Assembly (NCBI GenBank): GCA_008501825.1
Contig: QQUA01000006.1
Coordinates: forward strand, 310,001 to 374,000
Length of the DNA stretch: 64,000 nucleotides
Direction: 5' to 3'
Source: Planctomycetota bacterium
GTDB taxonomy: Bacteria > Planctomycetota > UBA1135
Shown here: piece after piece, positions 59,497 through 64,000 of the stretch
Position numbering within the stretch: the first letter of the stretch is position 1
How the letters are laid out: each line of letters begins with the position of its first letter
Made by a program: the position numbers and the translations under genes
Notes under the pieces: generated by a model
Databases searched by the model: none
What the model saw: only the letters and a program-made list of their open reading frames with translations
Told to the model about the DNA's origin: nothing

Positions 59497-62026
59497 ATCC
59501 CCGAGTGCGGCGGCGTTTCAGGCGAGTGACTTCCCGGTTGCGTCGACCGTAGAAGTCAATCATGAGTTCCTGTGAACCTTTGGCCGGCTGATCTCCTTCA
59601 GGCTGCCATTGGAAGTAACTACCGTCCGGCCTCATCTCCCAAGCGTTACGGCGATCCTGAAGTTGAGCTTCCAGGAACAAGGCGACTTCCCGAGTCAGGT
59701 GAGGTTCTTCAATCGGAGCCAAAACTTCCACCCGGCTGTTCAGGTTCCGGCTCATGCAATCGGCGGAACCCAAGTAAAACTCTTCCTTGCCATTGTTGTG
59801 GAAGTGGTAGATCCGGGTATGTTCCAGGAAGCGGCCGACGACGCTGATGACTCGGGCGTTTTCAGAGAGACCGGGAATTCCGGGACGCAGGCGGCAAGTA
59901 TCGCGAATGATCAACTCCACTCGCACTCCGGCCTGAGACGCCTTGTAAAGAGCGCGAGTAATCACCGAGTCTTCCAAAGCGTTCATCTTGAACAGAATGT
60001 GGGCTTTTTGGCCGGCTCGGGCGTGCTCAATTTCTCTTTGGATTTTCTCTAATAGCGCCGGCTTCGCCACCTTGGGCGCCGGCAGCAACTTGGCAAAGTT
60101 CCGCTTCGGCTTAAATCCAGTGGTCAGATAATTGAGCAACTCGGTCAAATCTTTGCCGATGTTGCGGTCGCAGGTCAGCATGCCGAGGTCGGAGTACAGG
60201 CGTGCAGTGCCGGCGTGATAATTTCCGGTTCCAATGTGGGCGTAGCGCTTTAAGCCGTCGTAATCCTGGCGGACGACCAGAATGACTTTGCAGTGAGTTT
60301 TCAGGCCGACCACGCCGTAAGTCACGTGGATGCCCGCTTCTTCCATTCGGTTGGCCCAGCGGATGTTGGCGGCTTCGTCAAAGCGGGCTTTCAGCTCGAC
60401 CACTACAGCAACTTGCTTTCCGTTTCGAGCGGCATCGATGAGATAGTTAATGACCTTGGTATCGGATGAAGTCCGATACAAACACATCTTAATGGCCCGA
60501 ACCTTGGGATCCCGAGAGGCTTCCCGGAGAAAGCGTTCCACGGAAGTGGCAAAGGCCTCATAAGGATGGTGCAGCAGAATGGGGCCGTTGTCCCGGATGA
60601 TGTGGAAGATATTCCGGTCGGTTTGCAACTCGGGATGATCGACGGAGTGGTGCGGCTTGTCTCGCAAACTGGCGCCGCCCACCGACATCAACTCCATCAG
60701 ATCGCGCATGCCGAGCATGCCTTCCACTTCGTGAACGTCATCGTGCTCGTCCAGGCCCAGTTCCGCAGCCAGCATGCCGCGGTGATGAGGGTCCATGGAA
60801 TTTTGGACTTCCAACCGCACGATGGGGGCGAACTTGCGCTGCCGCAGTTCGGACTCGATCAAGGAAAGCAAATCATCGGCGGTATCTTCGTCGCTTTCCG
60901 TATTGGCGTTTCGAGTCACTCTAAAGGTGGCGCAGGAATTGACTTCCATGCCCGGGAAGAGCAAGTCGAGGTTGTTGGCGATCACTCCTTCCATGGGAAC
61001 GAAAACATTGCGCTCCGGAAGTTTGAAGAATCGCGGAATGCCGGCGCCGATAGGAACCTTGACCCGAGCCAAGGAATCGTGGGATTCCTCGTCATCGGGA
61101 TAACGCAAGGAAACCAGCAGATTGAGGCTTAAATTTGAAACGAAAGGAAAGGGGTGAGCAGGATCGGTGGCTTGCGGAGTTACCAGCGGATATATGTTTT
61201 CGAAGTAATAATCTCTCAAATACTCCTTGTCCGGCTCTTCCAGTTCTTTGAAGTTGCAGACGTAGATATCTTCCTGTTGCAAGAGCAGCTTGATTTCCTT
61301 GAAAACCCGCCGCTTGCGCTCTTCCAGCAAACGTACTAGGTCCACGCATTCGTGGATCTGTTGTTCCGGCGTGCGACCATCGACCGTGAGCTTTCGGACT
61401 CCGGCACCGACTTGTTGTTTCAAGCCGCCGATCCGCTTCATAAAGAACTCGTCCAGGTTCGAGCTGACGATAGCCAAGAACTTGACTCGCTCCATCAACG
61501 GATTGCGAGGATCTTCCGCTTCGCGAAGCACCCGGAAGTTGAAATTTAGCCAAGTGAGTTCCCGATTCAGGAAATAGCCGGGATTACTGAGATCGTGATT
61601 GCCGTCGGGCAGCGGGGAGGGCAATTCGGTCTGATCCGCAGGAGTGCTCGGCCACTCTGGGTTTGGCTGTTCCTGGAAAGTCTCGGACGGGGAAGTGGCA
61701 CTGGCAGCGACGGTTGTGGCACTTGAGCCATTTCCGGAGGCCGACTCCTTCAACTCAGCTACGTAGCGTCGTACCGACCGCTCACTCACGTCGCCGATGC
61801 GCTCGGACAATCGGCGATAAATTTCACGGGCGGTTATGTTTCGATCGCCTTCGAGCCAGTTCAGAATTTCAACTCGAAACTCGTCCAAGGGCTTCGCCCG
61901 TTTTCCGGAAGGATGATTCAACATGGTGGCCAGAAGTGAATTCGCTAAAGAGTAATGTACTTCTTTTCTCTGGTTGTCGGGGTCCTTTTCCGCTTGCGCT
62001 TCCGGGTATTCCTCTGGATCATCCAT
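59483..62026 (-). CDS. ppk1: Polyphosphate kinase PPK1 with N-terminal helix-turn-helix extension
   Basis: An 847-residue enzyme polymerising ATP gamma-phosphate into polyphosphate. The PPK1 core starts near residue 150 (YFLNRELTWLNFNFRVLREA) and is complete: SNLDEFFMKRIGGLKQQ, YRTSSDTKVINYLIDAARNGKQVAVVVELKARFDE, the expected phospho-histidine in RYAHIGTGNYHAGTARLYSDLG near residue 597, and SADCMSRNLNSRVEVL. Normal PPK1s are about 690-720 residues and start at this point. Here residues about 44-96 (DEFRVEILNWLEGDRNITAR, EIYRRLSERIGDVSERSVRRYV) have the look of a DNA-binding helix-turn-helix of the IS21/IstA sort, followed by a Ser/Thr/Pro linker. It overlaps the upstream PPK2 end by eight bases. 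Confidence 0.95.
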   Translation of the reverse strand: MDDPEEYPEAQAEKDPDNQRKEVHYSLANSLLATMLNHPSGKRAKPLDEFRVEILNWLEGDRNITAREIYRRLSERIGDVSERSVRRYVAELKESASGNGSSATTVAASATSPSETFQEQPNPEWPSTPADQTELPSPLPDGNHDLSNPGYFLNRELTWLNFNFRVLREAEDPRNPLMERVKFLAIVSSNLDEFFMKRIGGLKQQVGAGVRKLTVDGRTPEQQIHECVDLVRLLEERKRRVFKEIKLLLQQEDIYVCNFKELEEPDKEYLRDYYFENIYPLVTPQATDPAHPFPFVSNLSLNLLVSLRYPDDEESHDSLARVKVPIGAGIPRFFKLPERNVFVPMEGVIANNLDLLFPGMEVNSCATFRVTRNANTESDEDTADDLLSLIESELRQRKFAPIVRLEVQNSMDPHHRGMLAAELGLDEHDDVHEVEGMLGMRDLMELMSVGGASLRDKPHHSVDHPELQTDRNIFHIIRDNGPILLHHPYEAFATSVERFLREASRDPKVRAIKMCLYRTSSDTKVINYLIDAARNGKQVAVVVELKARFDEAANIRWANRMEEAGIHVTYGVVGLKTHCKVILVVRQDYDGLKRYAHIGTGNYHAGTARLYSDLGMLTCDRNIGKDLTELLNYLTTGFKPKRNFAKLLPAPKVAKPALLEKIQREIEHARAGQKAHILFKMNALEDSVITRALYKASQAGVRVELIIRDTCRLRPGIPGLSENARVISVVGRFLEHTRIYHFHNNGKEEFYLGSADCMSRNLNSRVEVLAPIEEPHLTREVALFLEAQLQDRRNAWEMRPDGSYFQWQPEGDQPAKGSQELMIDFYGRRNREVTRLKRRRTRGFKTR

Positions 62027-63524
62027 GGCAGGTTGCGTGCTGGTGCAGGGCCCGATCCAAAGCCTTGCACACTTCTTGCAATACTTTGATCCGGGCGAAT
62101 CGCTTGTTGTTGCCTTCTACCACCACCCAAGGGGCGTCCTGGGTGTGGGTCAACTCGATCATGTCGTTGATCGCGTCCTCGTATTCCTCCCAGCGGTCCC
62201 GATTGCGCCAGTCTTCTTCCGTGAGTTTCCAGCGCTTGTAGGGAACTTGCTGTCTGGCTTCGAAGCGGCGCTTTTGCTCGTCCTTGGAAATATGAAGCCA
62301 AAACTTGGCTACCGCGGTGCCGTGCCCCACCAATTCTCCTTCAAAATCGCAAATCTCCTGGTAGGCGCGTTTCCACTCTTCTGCGGTGGCGAAGCCTTCG
62401 ATCCGTTCCACCAGGACGCGGCCGTACCAGCTCCGGTCGAAGATGCTGATCTTGCCGGCCCTTGGCAGTTGTTTCCAGAATCGCCACAAATAATGCTGCG
62501 CCAACTCTTCTTGAGTCGGAGCTGAAATCGGAAAGACCTTGTAGCTGCGGGAGTCCAATGCGGCCGTGATCCGCCGAATCGCCCCGCCCTTGCCGCCGGC
62601 ATCCCAGCCTTCGAAAGCCAAGACCATGGGAATTCCTTTTTCCCGGGCTTGCCGGTGCAGCAAGTTGAGTCTTCCCTGCCAGCGTTCCAACTCCAACTGA
62701 TAGGGTTTCTTTTCCAGGGATTTTTCTAGATCGATCCCTTTCAGGGCGTTTTTCTTCGATAAACGGGTACCGGGCTTGACCGGCTCCTTTTTGCGTTTTT
62801 TGGCGAGCTCTTGGCTCTTCTTCAGGTGCTGACGAATTCGCTTCAGGATGGTTTCTCCAACTTCCAATCCATAGAAATGGGGATCCGCCCCTTCGATGAT
62901 TTTCCAAGGGGCTTCCGGCAAGTCGGTTTCCTGAATCAACGTTTCCGATACCGAAACGAATTGGTCGTACATGCGCCAGTGTTCCCAATCGCGTTCGGTG
63001 ACTCGCCAATGGAGAAGCGGATCATTCTCCATATCCAAAAACCGCTTCTTTTGGGCATCCTTGCCCAGGTGCATCCAGAACTTGATGATCAGGGCTCCGT
63101 CGTCGGCCAAGGTCCGCTCAAACGACCGAATCTCCCGAAGACTGTGCTGGAAGGCTTTTAGTTTCGATTTTCCGTGAACCCGGTTCAGCAAGGGGGAGTG
63201 ATACCAAGAGGAAAGGAAGATTCCAATCTGACCTCTCGGCGGCAGATCCCTCCAATATCGCCAAAAACGGGGACGCTCTTTCTCTTCGGTGGTGGGGGGG
63301 TCATAAGCAACGGTTCTCAGCCAGTGAGCGTCCATCCACTCGGAAAGGTAGTTGGCGGACTCTCCCTTCCCGCCGCCGTCGACTCCACCGAAAATGACGA
63401 TGACCGGAAAGTCCGATTCCCGGAGGAGCCCCTGAACTTCCAGAAGCTCCTCGCGGAGCTTGGGTAAACGGCGGTTGTACTCCTTTTTGTCGACGGTGCG
63501 ACCAACTTCTGCACACGCGAACAT
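62019..63524 (-). CDS. pap: Two-domain PPK2-family polyphosphate:AMP phosphotransferase
   Basis: A 501-residue tandem PPK2 protein using polyphosphate to phosphorylate nucleotides, most likely AMP to ADP as in the two-domain class (Acinetobacter PAP, Pseudomonas PA3455). Domain 1 (about 20-235) has Walker A GGVDGGGKGES, but its lid motif reads FLSSWYHSPLL; domain 2 (about 275-495) has EGWDAGGKGGAI and the intact FDRSWYGRVLVERI. So domain 2 is the catalytic one and domain 1 is degenerate, as is usual in this class. A lysine-rich linker joins them. It is first in the operon with ppk1. Confidence 0.93.
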   Translation of the reverse strand: MFACAEVGRTVDKKEYNRRLPKLREELLEVQGLLRESDFPVIVIFGGVDGGGKGESANYLSEWMDAHWLRTVAYDPPTTEEKERPRFWRYWRDLPPRGQIGIFLSSWYHSPLLNRVHGKSKLKAFQHSLREIRSFERTLADDGALIIKFWMHLGKDAQKKRFLDMENDPLLHWRVTERDWEHWRMYDQFVSVSETLIQETDLPEAPWKIIEGADPHFYGLEVGETILKRIRQHLKKSQELAKKRKKEPVKPGTRLSKKNALKGIDLEKSLEKKPYQLELERWQGRLNLLHRQAREKGIPMVLAFEGWDAGGKGGAIRRITAALDSRSYKVFPISAPTQEELAQHYLWRFWKQLPRAGKISIFDRSWYGRVLVERIEGFATAEEWKRAYQEICDFEGELVGHGTAVAKFWLHISKDEQKRRFEARQQVPYKRWKLTEEDWRNRDRWEEYEDAINDMIELTHTQDAPWVVVEGNNKRFARIKVLQEVCKALDRALHQHATCHG

Positions 63525-63583
63525 GGGCGTCCTTGGTTTGATCCTGGTGGCTGAGGGGGGGCTTCGCTTACTCTGCAGCTTTT

Positions 63584-63605
63584 CTTCAAATAATCTTCAA
63601 AAAGA
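63584..63605 (+). promoter_or_regulatory. PHO-box-like element between pap and the right-edge genes
   Basis: CTTCAAA-TAAT-CTTCAAA is an exact 7-bp direct repeat with 11-bp period. Its orientation equals that of the other Pho sites only for rightward transcription, where TATATT (63619-63624) would be the -10. It is also 60 bases from the pap start, so it may act on both. Confidence 0.65.
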
Positions 63606-63630
63606 AAAGGGAACAGGTTATATTCCCCAT

Positions 63631-63653
63631 AACTTGCAAGTTGAAGATTGCAA
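63631..63653. promoter_or_regulatory. TTGCAA palindromes at a predicted transcription start
   Basis: AACTTGCAAGTT (63631-63642) is a perfect 12-bp palindrome and its core TTGCAA recurs at 63648-63653. It lies about seven bases after the possible -10 TATATT, where a repressor would block initiation. Confidence 0.4.
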
Positions 63654-63731
63654 GAGGTGGATTTTCCTGAAGATAGGCGCACCGGGGCACCGATAAATGG
63701 AATCCCGGGCCTGGATTGAGCGAGTAGGCGC

Positions 63732-63893
63732 ATGGCGGCACGGCTGAACTTGGAAGAGGTGGCCTCAGGTTGGGAGCCAGGATGGGCTTCGGGGATGATT
63801 ACGCGCCTCTTACGCCGCCGCCAACGGGGGTGGGCCCCTGCATATCGGAAAGAGGCTGAAGGCCGGCCCCTGACCAGGGAGGTTTCGCGCTGA
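63732..63893 (+). CDS. Small basic protein, hypothetical
   Basis: A 53-codon frame from ATG at 63732 to TGA at 63893, encoding MAARLNLEEVASGWEPGW and continuing with RLLRRRQRGWAPAYRKEAEGR. The stop overlaps the next start (TGATG), the pattern of a coupled gene pair, which is the main reason to take it as real. It has no recognisable domain. It might also be the end of a longer gene with a frame problem, or a leader peptide. Confidence 0.35.
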   Translation: MAARLNLEEVASGWEPGWASGMITRLLRRRQRGWAPAYRKEAEGRPLTREVSR

Positions 63894-64000
63894 TGGGACC
63901 CCTGCTGCTCTCGCGGGCTTCCGATCTTTGGCATCGGGCAGTCGAGCGTCCTCTTCCCGAAATTTCCGGTGATTGGACGGTGGCTCAGGATTTCGAGACC
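63893..64000 (+). CDS. Unidentified protein, N-terminus only
   Basis: The frame from ATG at 63893 stays open to the right edge: MGPLLLSRASDLWHRAVERP, then LPEISGDWTVAQDFET. No domain can be named from 36 residues and there is no signal peptide. It is coupled by TGATG to the small frame before it and may be under the PHO-box-like element at 63584. Confidence 0.45.
   Translation, partial: MGPLLLSRASDLWHRAVERPLPEISGDWTVAQDFET

Overview
The window reads as one contiguous piece of a Gram-negative bacterial chromosome: outer-membrane receptor, several lipoproteins, a Tat-exported oxidoreductase and many secreted glycosidases. I see no phage, insertion sequence, CRISPR array, rRNA or tRNA. The mix (planctomycete-type ECF sigma factor, Gfo/Idh/MocA next to ThuA and DUF5703 domains, DUF3299-like lipoproteins, carboxypeptidase-regulatory-like surface proteins, aerobic-type HemY) suits the PVC/Planctomycetota or Acidobacteriota range. 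That placement is an inference; no marker gene here settles it.

Left part (1-7.2 kb): the start of a Rossmann dehydrogenase; a MacB/FtsX-type ABC exporter pair whose permease carries a very His/Glu-rich periplasmic insert; a TonB-dependent receptor and a propeller-like lipoprotein behind a 20-bp perfect palindrome; then a flavin monooxygenase. The first four genes on the plus strand look like a metal-related envelope transport cassette.

Central part (7.2-36.6 kb): a carbohydrate-active accessory region. It has a GH2 enzyme with a long C-terminal helical domain, a TetR-controlled set (Tat-exported Gfo/Idh/MocA oxidoreductase, ThuA-DUF5703-LamG fusion, GH36 fused to an HExxH metallopeptidase-like domain), and a GH29 fucosidase. 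Interspersed are three paralogous anchored Ig-like proteins (one frameshifted), twin DUF3299-like lipoproteins, a FIST sensor protein and an ECF sigma factor.

Right part (36.6-64 kb): core metabolism. An orphan hybrid histidine kinase converges on a tightly overlapped heme operon hemA-C-D-B-L-E-N-Y (glutamyl-tRNA to protoporphyrin, no ferrochelatase), preceded by Trm112-like and HIT genes. Then comes a phosphate supercluster: phoB-phoR, pst genes with a fused PstS-PstS binding protein and Pst permeases with large periplasmic domains, phoU, a Na/Pi symporter and a second PhoU. It converges on a polyphosphate operon (two-domain PPK2/PAP, then PPK1 with an N-terminal helix-turn-helix). Four intergenic regions share 11-bp-period PHO-box-like repeats of the form CTTCACA-N4, joining these genes into one predicted Pho regulon. 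The most novel points are the HTH-PPK1 fusion, the PstS-PstS fusion, the secreted ThuA/ThuB-like glycoside module and the GH36-peptidase fusion.
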